Source of the DNA: Lentzea kentuckyensis
Lineage (GTDB): Bacteria > Actinomycetota > Actinomycetes > Mycobacteriales > Pseudonocardiaceae
Reading direction: 5' to 3'
Length of the DNA: 64,000 nucleotides
Assembly (NCBI RefSeq): GCF_002150765.1
Contig: NZ_MUYM01000050.1
Span: 1-64,000 of the forward strand
The position numbers were made by a program, and so were the translations under genes. The notes beneath the pieces are model-generated. The model was given only the letters and a program-made list of their open reading frames with translations, made no database searches and had not been told where the DNA came from. How positions within the stretch are numbered: the first letter of the stretch is position 1; the number at the start of each line of letters is the position of its first letter. Below, piece by piece: positions 1 to 7,531 of the stretch.

Positions 1-152
1 AGACGCGCGACCACGTGGTCGAGGCGCTGCTCGGACTCGGGTTTCCGGCCAAGGCGGCGGAGCAGACGGTCGACGGTGTGCTCGCCGACAACCCGGACCA
101 GTCCACGTCCGCCGTCCTGCGTCGTGCGCTCGCGTCCCTGGGGCGCAAGTGA
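1..152 (+). CDS. ruvA: Holliday junction branch migration protein RuvA (3' end only)
   Basis: This is the C-terminal tail of RuvA, cut by the window edge. The open frame gives about 49 residues ending [11 protein letters not shown] before TGA at 150-152. The segment with [18 protein letters not shown] looks like the small three-helix domain III that contacts RuvB. RuvA tetramers bind four-way junctions and load the RuvB motor. The identity rests on this tail plus the adjoining ruvB, whose GTG start (149) overlaps the ruvA stop, the usual actinobacterial coupling. The start and any promoter lie outside the window. Confidence 0.9.
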   Translation, partial: TRDHVVEALLGLGFPAKAAEQTVDGVLADNPDQSTSAVLRRALASLGRK

Positions 153-1162
153 CCGAGGACGAGCTCAGCCCCTACGTCGCGCCGGCCGAGCGCGATGTCG
201 AAACGTCGCTTCGGCCCGCTGACCTGCACGAGTTCGTCGGGCAGCAGCGTGTGCGCGAACAGCTCGAACTCGTGTTGCACGGCGCCATGCGACGGGGGAC
301 CGCGCCGGACCACGTGCTGCTCAGCGGTCCGCCCGGCCTCGGCAAAACGTCGCTGGCCATGATCATCGCGAAAGAGCTGAACAGCGCCATCCGCATCACC
401 AGCGGCCCCGCGCTCGAACGTGCCGGAGACCTGGCGGCGATGCTGTCCAACCTGGTCGAAGGCGACGTGCTGTTCATCGACGAGATCCACCGCATGGCCC
501 GGCCGGCGGAGGAGATGCTGTACCTCGCGATGGAGGACTTCCGCGTCGACGTCGTGGTCGGCAAGGGGCCCGGAGCGACCAGCATTCCGCTCGACATCGC
601 GCCGTTCACGCTGGTGGGAGCCACGACCAGGTCGGGCGCGCTGACCGGGCCGCTGCGCGACCGGTTCGGCTTCACCGGGCACATGGAGTTCTACAGCGCC
701 GACGAGCTCGACCTCATCGTGAAGCGCAGCGCGAAGATCCTCGGGGTGGACCTCGACGAGGACGCCGCGATCGAGATCGCCGGGCGCTCCAGGGGCACCC
801 CCCGGATCGCGAACCGGCTGCTGCGCCGGGTCCGCGACTTCGCCGAGGTCAGGGCCGACGGCAAGGTGACGGAGGCCATCGCGAAGCAGGCCCTCGTCGT
901 CTACGACGTCGATGAACTCGGCCTCGACAGGCTCGACCGCGCGGTGTTGAACGCCCTGGTCAAGAGCTTCAACGGGGGACCGGTCGGGGTGTCCACGCTC
1001 GCCGTCGCCGTCGGTGAGGAGCCCACCACGGTGGAAGAGGTGTGCGAACCGTATTTGGTGCGGGCTGGCATGCTGGCCCGGACACCGCGCGGCCGGGTGG
1101 CGACACCTGCCGCGTGGTACCACCTGGGGCTGGAACCGCCCGCCGGTGATCAACTGTGGTGA
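149..1162 (+). CDS. ruvB: Holliday junction branch migration ATPase RuvB
   Basis: RuvB is the hexameric AAA+ motor that drives branch migration of Holliday junctions with RuvA, before RuvC cleavage. The 337-residue product has normal family length. Visible motifs are Walker A GPPGLGKT (about residues 60-67), Walker B FIDEIHR, the sensor segment LVGATTRSG, and the arginine-finger context GPLRDRFG. The C-terminal winged helix ends in [11 protein letters not shown]. The GTG start overlaps the TGA of ruvA, so translation is coupled. In related genomes ruvCAB is a LexA target; any SOS box would lie upstream of ruvC, outside this window. Confidence 0.97.
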   Translation: MTEDELSPYVAPAERDVETSLRPADLHEFVGQQRVREQLELVLHGAMRRGTAPDHVLLSGPPGLGKTSLAMIIAKELNSAIRITSGPALERAGDLAAMLSNLVEGDVLFIDEIHRMARPAEEMLYLAMEDFRVDVVVGKGPGATSIPLDIAPFTLVGATTRSGALTGPLRDRFGFTGHMEFYSADELDLIVKRSAKILGVDLDEDAAIEIAGRSRGTPRIANRLLRRVRDFAEVRADGKVTEAIAKQALVVYDVDELGLDRLDRAVLNALVKSFNGGPVGVSTLAVAVGEEPTTVEEVCEPYLVRAGMLARTPRGRVATPAAWYHLGLEPPAGDQLW

Positions 1163-1231
1163 CCTGGCACAATCGGTGAAAGCACCTGGACATATCGGAC
1201 GTGCGTCGAGGCATGTCCACTTGATCGGAGA

Positions 1232-1600
1232 ATGATGGGCAACCTTGGCTCTTTGATGTTCCCGTTGCTGCTGGTTCTGCTGGCCGTGCCGCTGTTCCTC
1301 AGCGCGCGCAAGCAGAAGCGCGCAATGGCCGAGCAGCAGAAGTTGCAGAACGATCTCGCCCCCGGTGACAAGGTGATGACCACTTCTGGTCTGTACGGCA
1401 CCGTCGCCGACGCGAGCCACGACACCACCATCGACATCGAGATCTCCGAGGGTGTCGTCACGCGCTGGCTGCGCGCCGCCATCCGCGAGAAGGTCGCCGA
1501 GACCGACGAGGCCGTGGTCGAGGAGAAGGCGGACGAGGACGAGGCCGAGGTGACCACCGCACAGGTCGCCGAGCCCCTCGACCACAACGCCAAGAAGTAA
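1232..1600 (+). CDS. yajC: Sec translocon accessory subunit YajC
   Basis: YajC is a small single-span membrane protein that associates with SecDF and the SecYEG channel. The product has a hydrophobic N-terminal helix (SLMFPLLLVLLAVPLFLSA, about residues 7-25), then the conserved RKQKRAMAEQQKLQ and LAPGDKVMTTSGLYGTVAD segment typical of YajC. The C-terminal tail is Glu/Asp-rich, as is common in actinobacteria. Two consecutive ATG codons occur at 1232 and 1235; GGAG at 1227-1230 is too close to the first, so 1235 may be the true start. It lies directly upstream of secD and secF, the standard order. Confidence 0.93.
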   Translation: MMGNLGSLMFPLLLVLLAVPLFLSARKQKRAMAEQQKLQNDLAPGDKVMTTSGLYGTVADASHDTTIDIEISEGVVTRWLRAAIREKVAETDEAVVEEKADEDEAEVTTAQVAEPLDHNAKK

Positions 1601-1614
1601 ACGCATAAGCTCGG

Positions 1615-1657
1615 CTACCTGGAGTTGGCAACTGTGAAATCCGCCGACTCCAGGTAG
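1615..1657. terminator. Inverted repeat between yajC and secD
   Basis: An 11-bp perfect inverted repeat, CTACCTGGAGT (1615-1625) and ACTCCAGGTAG (1647-1657), encloses a 21-nt loop. It lies in the 129-bp gap between yajC and secD and is not followed by a T run. It could be a weak terminator, an mRNA stability hairpin or an operator. Function is inferred only from position. Confidence 0.4.
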
Positions 1658-1729
1658 TGACGCGCAGCTCACGCGGCGCGCGTTACGCTGCGCGCTCGGA
1701 AACCATCGCTACTAGGAGACGGACGGATC

Positions 1730-3523
1730 GTGGCACCTCCGGCCGGGCAAATTCGCCCTGCGAAGTATTTGGCGAGTTTTGTCCTCATCGTGGTCGCGCT
1801 CTACGCCCTGGTGTTCCTCACCGGGAACGGTTCGGCCAAACCCAAGCTCGGAATCGACCTCCAGGGCGGCACCATCGTCACGCTGACCGCGCGTCAGGAA
1901 GACGGGGCCCAGCCCAGCGAGGAGGCGCTGAACCGCGCACGTGACCTCATCGAGGTCCGCGTCAACGGTCTCGGTGTCTCCGGTGCCGAGGTCGTGCGCG
2001 ACGGCAACAACCTGACGATCACCGTGCCCGGTGCGGACAGCGAAGGCGCGAAGGGCCTCGGCCAGACCGCCCGCCTCGCGTTCCGCAAGGTCATCGGCCA
2101 GCCGGTTCCGGCTGCCATGCCGACCACGCCGGAGACGTCGTCGTCGGGCACCCCGTCGGGCAACGCCAGCACACCGCCGTCCACGCCGCCGAGCCAGAGC
2201 GCGGGCACCCCCTCGTCGAGCAACGCTCCGCAGGGCCGCCCCGCGCCGAACCTGGCCGCGCAGCCGTCCAGCACGCCGCCGTCGGGCAGCAGCACCGCTC
2301 CGTCGTCCAGCGCTCCGACGAGCACGCCGTCGGTCCCCTCCAACGTCGACCCGAAGGTCGCGAAGGAGATCCAGGAGGCCAAGGCGCTCCGCCAGAGCAC
2401 GGACCCGCAGATCCTGCAGCAGGCGGCGATCATGCTCGACTGCTCGAAGCCGGACCCGCTGCGCGGCAACGACGACCTCGACAAGCCGCTCGTCACCTGT
2501 GACGAGAAGGGCGAGTTCAAGTACACGCTGGCTCCGGTCAACCCTCCCAAGGAGGACACCGAGACCAAGCCGGACGACTACAAGAACTACTCCCGCCTGA
2601 CCGGTGAGGACATCAACAACGCCGCGGCCAACAACAACCCGAACGGCACCGGCTACGTCGTCAACCTCGACTTCAAGTCCGAGGGCGGCTCGAAGTGGGC
2701 CAAGTTCACCTCGGCCAACGTCCAGCAGGCCGTCGCGGTCGTGCTCGACGGCGAGGTCATGTCCGCGCCGACCATCCAGTCGGCCATCGAGGGCGGCTCG
2801 ACCGAGATCAGCGGCAAGTTCACGCTGAAGGAAGCCCAGAACCTCGCGAACACGCTGAAGTACGGCGCGCTGCCGCTGTCCTTCGACTCCTCCGAGGCGC
2901 AGACGATCTCCCCGACGCTCGGCCTGCAGTCGCTCAAGGCGGGTCTGATCGCCGGCGGCATCGGCCTCGCGCTGGTCTTCGTCTACTGCATGTTCTACTA
3001 CCGCCTCCTGGGCATCCTGACGATCCTGTCGCTGGCCCTGTCCGGCGTGATCATCTACGCGGTGCTGGTCCTGCTGGGCCGCCTCATCGGGTTCACCCTC
3101 GACCTCGCCGGCATCGCGGGCTTCATCGTCGCCATCGGTATCACCGCGGACTCGTTCATCGTCTTCTTCGAACGACTGAAAGACGAAGTGCGTGAAGGCC
3201 GCACGTTCCGTTCGGCCGTCCCGCGCGCGTGGATTCGTTCCCGCCGCACGATCCTGAGCGCCGACGCGGTCAGCTTCATCGCCGCCGCCGTGCTGTACAT
3301 CATCGCGGTCGGCCAGGTGAAGGGCTTCGCGTTCACCCTGGGCATGTCGACGGTCCTCGACCTCGTGGTCGTGTTCCTCGTGACGCACCCGCTGGTCGCG
3401 ATGGCGTCGAAGTCCAAGTTCCTGTCCAACCCGAAACTGTCCGGGCTGGGCGGCGCCTTCCGTGAAGGTGCTGCCCACCGCGCGGGCACGTCCGGCAAGA
3501 CCGCTGCCGTGAAGGAGGCCTGA
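1730..3523 (+). CDS. secD: Protein translocase subunit SecD
   Basis: SecD uses the proton motive force with SecF to complete protein export through SecYEG. The 597-residue product has an N-terminal membrane helix (about 13-30), the conserved LGIDLQGG segment, a periplasmic P1-type domain, and a C-terminal block of five helices containing GIAGFIVAIGITADSFIVF, the family signature. Between about residues 128 and 205 it carries a Pro/Ser/Thr-rich low-complexity insert, usual in actinobacterial SecD and the reason for the length. The GTG start at 1730 is preceded by AGGAG at 1714-1718. The stop is 1 nt before the secF ATG, so the two are cotranslated. Confidence 0.96.
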   Translation: MAPPAGQIRPAKYLASFVLIVVALYALVFLTGNGSAKPKLGIDLQGGTIVTLTARQEDGAQPSEEALNRARDLIEVRVNGLGVSGAEVVRDGNNLTITVPGADSEGAKGLGQTARLAFRKVIGQPVPAAMPTTPETSSSGTPSGNASTPPSTPPSQSAGTPSSSNAPQGRPAPNLAAQPSSTPPSGSSTAPSSSAPTSTPSVPSNVDPKVAKEIQEAKALRQSTDPQILQQAAIMLDCSKPDPLRGNDDLDKPLVTCDEKGEFKYTLAPVNPPKEDTETKPDDYKNYSRLTGEDINNAAANNNPNGTGYVVNLDFKSEGGSKWAKFTSANVQQAVAVVLDGEVMSAPTIQSAIEGGSTEISGKFTLKEAQNLANTLKYGALPLSFDSSEAQTISPTLGLQSLKAGLIAGGIGLALVFVYCMFYYRLLGILTILSLALSGVIIYAVLVLLGRLIGFTLDLAGIAGFIVAIGITADSFIVFFERLKDEVREGRTFRSAVPRAWIRSRRTILSADAVSFIAAAVLYIIAVGQVKGFAFTLGMSTVLDLVVVFLVTHPLVAMASKSKFLSNPKLSGLGGAFREGAAHRAGTSGKTAAVKEA

Positions 3524-3524
3524 C

Positions 3525-4679
3525 ATGAGCAACGTGTTCACGCGCCTCTATGTCGGCAACGGCGCTTTCGACATCGTCGGCAAGCGCACCCGCTGGTACA
3601 TCGTCTCGGGCATCATCCTGCTGGTCTGCATCGGCTCGATGGTGTTCAAGCAGTTCAACCTCGGCATCGACTTCGAGGGCGGCACCAAGATCTCGATGCC
3701 GTCGGTCTCCGAGTCCAGCCAGACCATCTCGACGAAGACCGTCGAGGAGGCGTACGCGAAGGCACTGCCCGGCAAGAAGCCGAACGCCGTGCAGGCGGTC
3801 GGTTCCGGTGGCAGCGCGACGATCCAGATCAAGTCGCCCGCGCTGAACATCGGCGAGGTCGCGACCCTCAAGACGGCTCTCGCGCAGGACACCAAGCCGC
3901 GCGGCGGTCAGACGGCGATCTCCGACAGCGCCGTCTCCGCGTCCTGGGGTGGTGAGATCAGCGGCAAGGCCCTGTGGGCCCTGTTCTGGTTCTTCATCGC
4001 GGTCACGGCGTTCCTGGCGTTCTACTTCGAGTGGCGCATGGCCGTCGCGGCTCTCGTCGCCGTCTTCCACGACGTCATCATCACCGCGGGCGTCTACTCG
4101 CTCAGCGGCTTCGAGGTGACGCCGGCGACGGTGATCGGTCTGCTCACCATCCTCGGTTTCTCCCTTTACGACACGGTCGTCGTGTTCGACAAGGTCAAGG
4201 AGAACACCCGAGGCCTGCTGGGCCTGACCCGCCGCACCTACGCCGAGGCCGCCAACCTGGCGCTCAACCAGACCCTGATGCGCTCGATCAACACCTCGCT
4301 GATCGCGCTCCTCCCGGTCATCGGCCTGCTGGTCGTCGGCGTCGGCATCCTGGGCGTCGGCACGCTGCAGGACCTCGCGCTGGTGCAGCTGGTGGGCATG
4401 TTCATCGGTGCCCTGTCGTCGATCTTCATCGCGACGCCGGTGCTGGTCGACCTCAAGATGCGCGACCCGAAGTACATCGCGCAGGCCAAGCGCGTGTCCG
4501 CCCGCCGCGCCAAGGCGTCGGGTCCCCAGGTCGCCGAGGGCATCGAGTCGATGGACGAGGACGCGCTCTCCGCGGACCTGCGCAAGGAAGAGGCGATGGC
4601 CGCCGCCGCGTCGGTGCCCCACCGCACCGCCAAGGCCGGCGACGCCCGTCGCCGCCCGACCGGAAAGCGTCAGCGTTGA
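3525..4679 (+). CDS. secF: Protein translocase subunit SecF
   Basis: SecF is the partner of SecD in the SecDF export motor. The 384-residue product has an N-terminal helix (IVSGIILLVCIGSMVF), the family hallmark FNLGIDFEGGTKI, and a C-terminal membrane block with FHDVIITAGVYSL and LGFSLYDTVVVFDKVKEN, the conserved SecF signatures. The cytoplasmic C-terminal tail is Arg/Lys/Ala-rich. The start is 1 nt after the secD stop. The TGA stop at 4677-4679 overlaps the probable TTG start of apt, giving one continuous yajC/secD/secF/apt transcription unit. Confidence 0.96.
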   Translation: MSNVFTRLYVGNGAFDIVGKRTRWYIVSGIILLVCIGSMVFKQFNLGIDFEGGTKISMPSVSESSQTISTKTVEEAYAKALPGKKPNAVQAVGSGGSATIQIKSPALNIGEVATLKTALAQDTKPRGGQTAISDSAVSASWGGEISGKALWALFWFFIAVTAFLAFYFEWRMAVAALVAVFHDVIITAGVYSLSGFEVTPATVIGLLTILGFSLYDTVVVFDKVKENTRGLLGLTRRTYAEAANLALNQTLMRSINTSLIALLPVIGLLVVGVGILGVGTLQDLALVQLVGMFIGALSSIFIATPVLVDLKMRDPKYIAQAKRVSARRAKASGPQVAEGIESMDEDALSADLRKEEAMAAAASVPHRTAKAGDARRRPTGKRQR

Positions 4680-5194
4680 AATTGGATCGTGCTCTGGGAC
4701 TGATGCGTGAAGTCCCCGACTTCCCCCAGCCGGGGGTCGTCTTCCGGGACTTCACGCCCATTCTCGCCGACCCGGACGCCCTGCGCGCCGTGGTCGACGC
4801 ACTTCAGGACAAGATCGACGACAGCACCCAGGTGATCGCCGCCATCGAGTCGCGCGGCTTCCTCCTGGGTGCTGCCCTGGGCTACGGCTGGCGCTACGGC
4901 GTCGTGCCGCTGCGCAAACCGGGCAAGCTCCCGGTGGTCGCCGACTCCCAGTCCTACGACCTGGAGTACGGCACCGCCTCGCTGGAACTGCCCGCGGACG
5001 CCATCCAGCCCGGACAGCGCGTGGTCGTGGTCGACGACGTGCTCGCCACGGGTGGCACCGCAGAGGCCGCCTGCACGCTCGTGGAGCGTGCCGGCGGCAT
5101 CGTGACGGGTGTGTCGGTGGTGCTGGAGATCGCCGCTCTGGGCGGCCGCTCCAGGCTCGCCGGACGTGAGGTCAGCGCGCTGCTGGCGGTCTGA
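4676..5194 (+). CDS. apt: Adenine phosphoribosyltransferase
   Basis: Apt salvages adenine by condensing it with PRPP to AMP. The PRPP-binding signature VVVVDDVLATGGTAEAA is near residues 116-132, and the N-terminal VPDFPQPGVVFRDFTPIL is the conserved adenine-site strand pattern. The open frame runs upstream inside secF without a proper start. The best start is TTG at 4676, overlapping the secF stop as TTGA; it gives 172 residues, the normal length, and a family-like N-terminus (LKLDRALGLMREVPDF). ATG 4703 is possible but would cut the first helix. secF-apt-rel order is common in actinobacteria. Confidence 0.93.
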   Translation: MKLDRALGLMREVPDFPQPGVVFRDFTPILADPDALRAVVDALQDKIDDSTQVIAAIESRGFLLGAALGYGWRYGVVPLRKPGKLPVVADSQSYDLEYGTASLELPADAIQPGQRVVVVDDVLATGGTAEAACTLVERAGGIVTGVSVVLEIAALGGRSRLAGREVSALLAV

Positions 5195-5197
5195 CGG

Positions 5198-5560
5198 TCA
5201 CATCTGGCTCAGCAGGAACAGGTAGACGCCCCTGAACCCGCCCACGATCGCGCTGATCACGAGCGCCACCGCGAGGTAGATCGGCACCGCGAGCGGGACC
5301 AGGGCCCACGCCCCGAGGCGCTTCCTCATCAGGAACAGCCACATCAGCGGCGTGGCGATCACGAACAGGATCCCGCCGACGATCAGCGCCGGCATCACGC
5401 CGCCCCAGCCGGTCCCCTTAGCCAGCGTGGCACCGGTGTTGGCGGCGATGATCAGGGCGTACCAGATCCCGGTGGCTGCTGCGACGTGGAGAAACGGCGT
5501 GCCCTGCGGAACGGGCCGCGTCATGGAAGGTGGCGGCGGTGCGAACGGGTTCGGCTGCAT
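5198..5560 (-). CDS. Hypothetical four-helix membrane protein
   Basis: I do not recognise this family. The 120-residue product has a Pro-rich cytoplasmic-looking N-terminus (MQPNPFAPPPPSM) and about four hydrophobic segments: ATGIWYALIIAANTG, MPALIVGGILFVIATPLMWLFLM, WALVPLAVPIYLAVALVISAI and a short C-terminal one. GIWYA also occurs near the start of the next minus-strand protein (5630-5917), so the two may be distant paralogues. A G-rich stretch (GGGGGGACC) precedes the ATG. It ends 3 nt from the convergent apt gene without a visible terminator. Confidence 0.75.
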   Translation of the reverse strand: MQPNPFAPPPPSMTRPVPQGTPFLHVAAATGIWYALIIAANTGATLAKGTGWGGVMPALIVGGILFVIATPLMWLFLMRKRLGAWALVPLAVPIYLAVALVISAIVGGFRGVYLFLLSQM

Positions 5561-5629
5561 ATCGGTCCCCCCAGACCTGTCGTCAACTCAGAACGAGTGG
5601 CCAAGCATGTCAGAGGAGTGGCAGCGGCG

Positions 5630-5917
5630 TCACGAACTCGTGATCGGCACGACGAACCGGTAGGCGACGACGACGGTCAGCGCCCACAGGAAGTAGAAGA
5701 TCGGCAGGCCCAGCAGGATCAGCCGCCACGCCTTCATGCCGCCGTGCGCGACCCGCAGCAGCGCGACCGACGTGCCCAGCCACGGCACGACGCCGAGCAA
5801 CAGCGTGCTGAAGCCGTTGTCGTTCAACGCGTTGAGCAGAACGATCGCGGCGTACCAGATGCCTGCGAACGCGAGACATTGCCAGTACGGCCGGTGGACG
5901 TGCGTGTGCTGCTGCAT
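5630..5917 (-). CDS. Small hypothetical membrane protein (GIWYA type)
   Basis: A 95-residue product starting at ATG 5917 has a His-rich N-terminus (MQQHTHVHRP) and three to four hydrophobic segments, including FAGIWYAAIVLLNAL, WLGTSVALLRV and LILLGLPIFYFLWALTVVVAY. The frame stays open to 6238 upstream, but that part runs antisense through the neighbouring gene, is Arg-rich and does not look coding, so the internal ATG is chosen. The FAGIWYA motif resembles the GIWYA motif of the 5198-5560 protein, suggesting a local duplication. No function can be assigned. Confidence 0.7.
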   Translation of the reverse strand: MQQHTHVHRPYWQCLAFAGIWYAAIVLLNALNDNGFSTLLLGVVPWLGTSVALLRVAHGGMKAWRLILLGLPIFYFLWALTVVVAYRFVVPITSS

Positions 5918-5931
5918 CGCGACTGATTGTC

Positions 5932-6219
5932 TCAGGCCGGCGGCGGTGCCAGGAAGGCGGCGCCGATGCTCACGAACACCAGCGTCACCAGCGACGCGGG
6001 TGCGGTCACCACGGCGAACTCCCACAGCTTCGGGGCGTCGGCGCGGCGTAGCAGCAGCCAGCTGATCGTGGTGGCGAGCAGCCAGCCGACGGACGAGCCG
6101 ATGATCGACCTCGGGTCGATGTAGCTGGGGTCGTCCAGGGCGAGGTACGCCATCGTGCCGAGCCACACGAACGTCATCGCGGCGCACCAGAACAGGGTCC
6201 TCACGGTGCGAGTGTGCAC
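5932..6219 (-). CDS. Small hypothetical membrane protein
   Basis: A 95-residue product from a GTG start at 6219. It has a short basic N-terminus (MHTRTVR) and three predicted membrane segments: TLFWCAAMTFVWLGTMAYL, IIGSSVGWLLATTISWLLL and FAVVTAPASLVTLVFVSIGAAF. It ends 14 nt before the next minus-strand gene, so 6219-5630 may be one transcript. No family signature is recognised. Confidence 0.65.
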   Translation of the reverse strand: MHTRTVRTLFWCAAMTFVWLGTMAYLALDDPSYIDPRSIIGSSVGWLLATTISWLLLRRADAPKLWEFAVVTAPASLVTLVFVSIGAAFLAPPPA

Positions 6220-6304
6220 TAACGGAACCTATGGCCATTGACCAGGTGGTTCACCCGAACGTGTAGTCGCTGACGTGCATTTTCGTCGTGATCTTGCGGT
6301 AATG

Positions 6305-6320
6305 TCGAACACGTGATCGA
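6305..6320. promoter_or_regulatory. Possible degenerate SOS (LexA) box
   Basis: TCGAACacgtGATCGA differs at one position from the actinobacterial SOS palindrome TCGAAC-N4-GTTCGA. It lies 84 nt before the XRE/DUF5753 gene. One mismatch in a GC-rich genome is easily reached by chance, so this is a weak call. Confidence 0.22.
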
Positions 6321-6403
6321 ACGAATTCGCAAGCGAATGGGAGCATCGTTTTCACCCGAAGGAGCTGGTTCGTGGAGCAGGTCCAATCCCTACGGTCGGT
6401 CGC

Positions 6404-7258
6404 ATGACTGCGATCACCTCCACCGCCTACAGCCGCGACCTGGGCGACGAACTGCGTCGGCTGCGCGAGAAGTTTACGACATTGACCGGCGCGGGCTTTG
6501 CCGAGGAACTCGGGTGGGATCCGAGCAAAGTCTCGAACATCGAGAAGGGCAAGGCGCGTGCGAGCGAGATCGACCTGGTGCAGTACCTGATGGTCTGCGG
6601 CCGGGACAGCGTGTTCTTCGAGGCTTTTCGCGAGCGTTATCGCCACGCCTTCGATCCGAACGTGGTGCTGGTGTCGGACAACCTCCGCACACTCGCCATG
6701 GCGGAGGCGCAGGCCAAGAAGATCACGACCTTCGACGCCCTGACAGTGCCTGGTCTCATCCAGATTCCGGAATACGCGCGGGCGTTGTTCACGGAGGGTG
6801 GTCACGCGGCCCTGGCGGACGTCGAGAAGTACGTTCAGTTTCGTGGCGACCGGCAAGCGGTTCTGAGGCGTCCGGATCGCCCGGAATGTCTCTTCTACGT
6901 GCATGAGCTCGCGTTGCAGATTCAGGTGGGCAACGCGCGGATCATGGAAGAGCAGTACCTGCGCCTGCTCTTTCACACCCACATCCTTCGCATCGTGCCC
7001 ATGTCGGCAGGCGCGGCCATCGCGACACGGTCTGCTCGCATGCTGTTCAGCTTCGAGAAACACCCGCCCGTCGCCTACACGGAGACCGACGTGGCCCAGG
7101 TGTTCGCACACGACGGCAGGGCCATCGCGAAGAGCCGGGAGTTCTTCAAGTGGTTGGAGACGCACGCTTTGGATGAGGGACAATCGCGGAGCCTGCTGGC
7201 GAGCTACGTCAACAGACTGCGGGAGGACTTCAATGGGCCCCGAACGGAGCTGGCGTAA
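6404..7258 (+). CDS. XRE-type regulator with DUF5753 (Scr1-like)
   Basis: A 284-residue helix-turn-helix regulator. The N-terminal third (about 10-65) contains the HTH, with AEELGWDPSKVSNIEKGKARASEIDLVQYL as helices 2-4. The rest matches DUF5753: FDALTVPGLIQIPEYARALF, then RQAVLRRPDRPECLFYVHELAL and YLRLLFHTHILRIVPMSAGA. Such proteins pair with small DUF397 proteins and are numerous in Streptomyces and Pseudonocardiales; some resemble toxin-antitoxin pairs, and BldB/WhiJ-type pairs influence development. The next gene is a DUF397 protein overlapping by 26 nt. The specific target is unknown. Confidence 0.9.
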   Translation: MTAITSTAYSRDLGDELRRLREKFTTLTGAGFAEELGWDPSKVSNIEKGKARASEIDLVQYLMVCGRDSVFFEAFRERYRHAFDPNVVLVSDNLRTLAMAEAQAKKITTFDALTVPGLIQIPEYARALFTEGGHAALADVEKYVQFRGDRQAVLRRPDRPECLFYVHELALQIQVGNARIMEEQYLRLLFHTHILRIVPMSAGAAIATRSARMLFSFEKHPPVAYTETDVAQVFAHDGRAIAKSREFFKWLETHALDEGQSRSLLASYVNRLREDFNGPRTELA

Positions 7259-7409
7259 GAGCACTTACAGCGGCGATACGGGCAGCGGCTCGTGCGTTGA
7301 GGTGTCGCTCGCCCAGGACGCTCTCGTGCGTGACTCGAAGGCCACTGGCGGTGACGCCCTGGTCTTCTCGATTCAGGCGTGGCGCGCGTTCGTGGTGAGC
7401 GTCGCCTGA
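7233..7409 (+). CDS. DUF397 domain-containing protein
   Basis: A 58-residue DUF397 protein beginning MGPERSWRKSTYSGDTGSG. The family core is visible: W-R-K-S-T-Y-S-G, then CVEVSL, VRDSKATGGDALVFS and the terminal W-R-A-F. It overlaps the DUF5753 regulator by 26 nt in another frame. The ATG at 7233 is preceded by GGGAGG at 7221-7226. DUF397 proteins are the usual partner of this regulator class and are thought to modulate it. The gene was recovered inside a longer frame with no other coding signal. Confidence 0.9.
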   Translation: MGPERSWRKSTYSGDTGSGSCVEVSLAQDALVRDSKATGGDALVFSIQAWRAFVVSVA

Positions 7410-7531
7410 TCGGCCCAGCAAAAGTTTGGGCGGCGTTCACCGTGTGAGCTGTGCCGCTCAGCGCGCCATCGGAAGTTTCGTCAGCGTAAACGCGTTATCC
7501 TCGGTACTCGCGAGACCCGAGGAGCGTGGGG

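Noticed and set aside
1712-3541. A 609-residue open frame antisense to secD
   Set aside because: It is a frame shadow of secD in high-GC DNA: Arg/Asp/His-rich, no domain, no ribosome-binding site.
5630-6238. A 202-residue frame extending the small membrane protein upstream
   Set aside because: The extension is antisense to the 5932-6219 gene and Arg-rich; the ATG at 5917 starts the hydrophobic protein.
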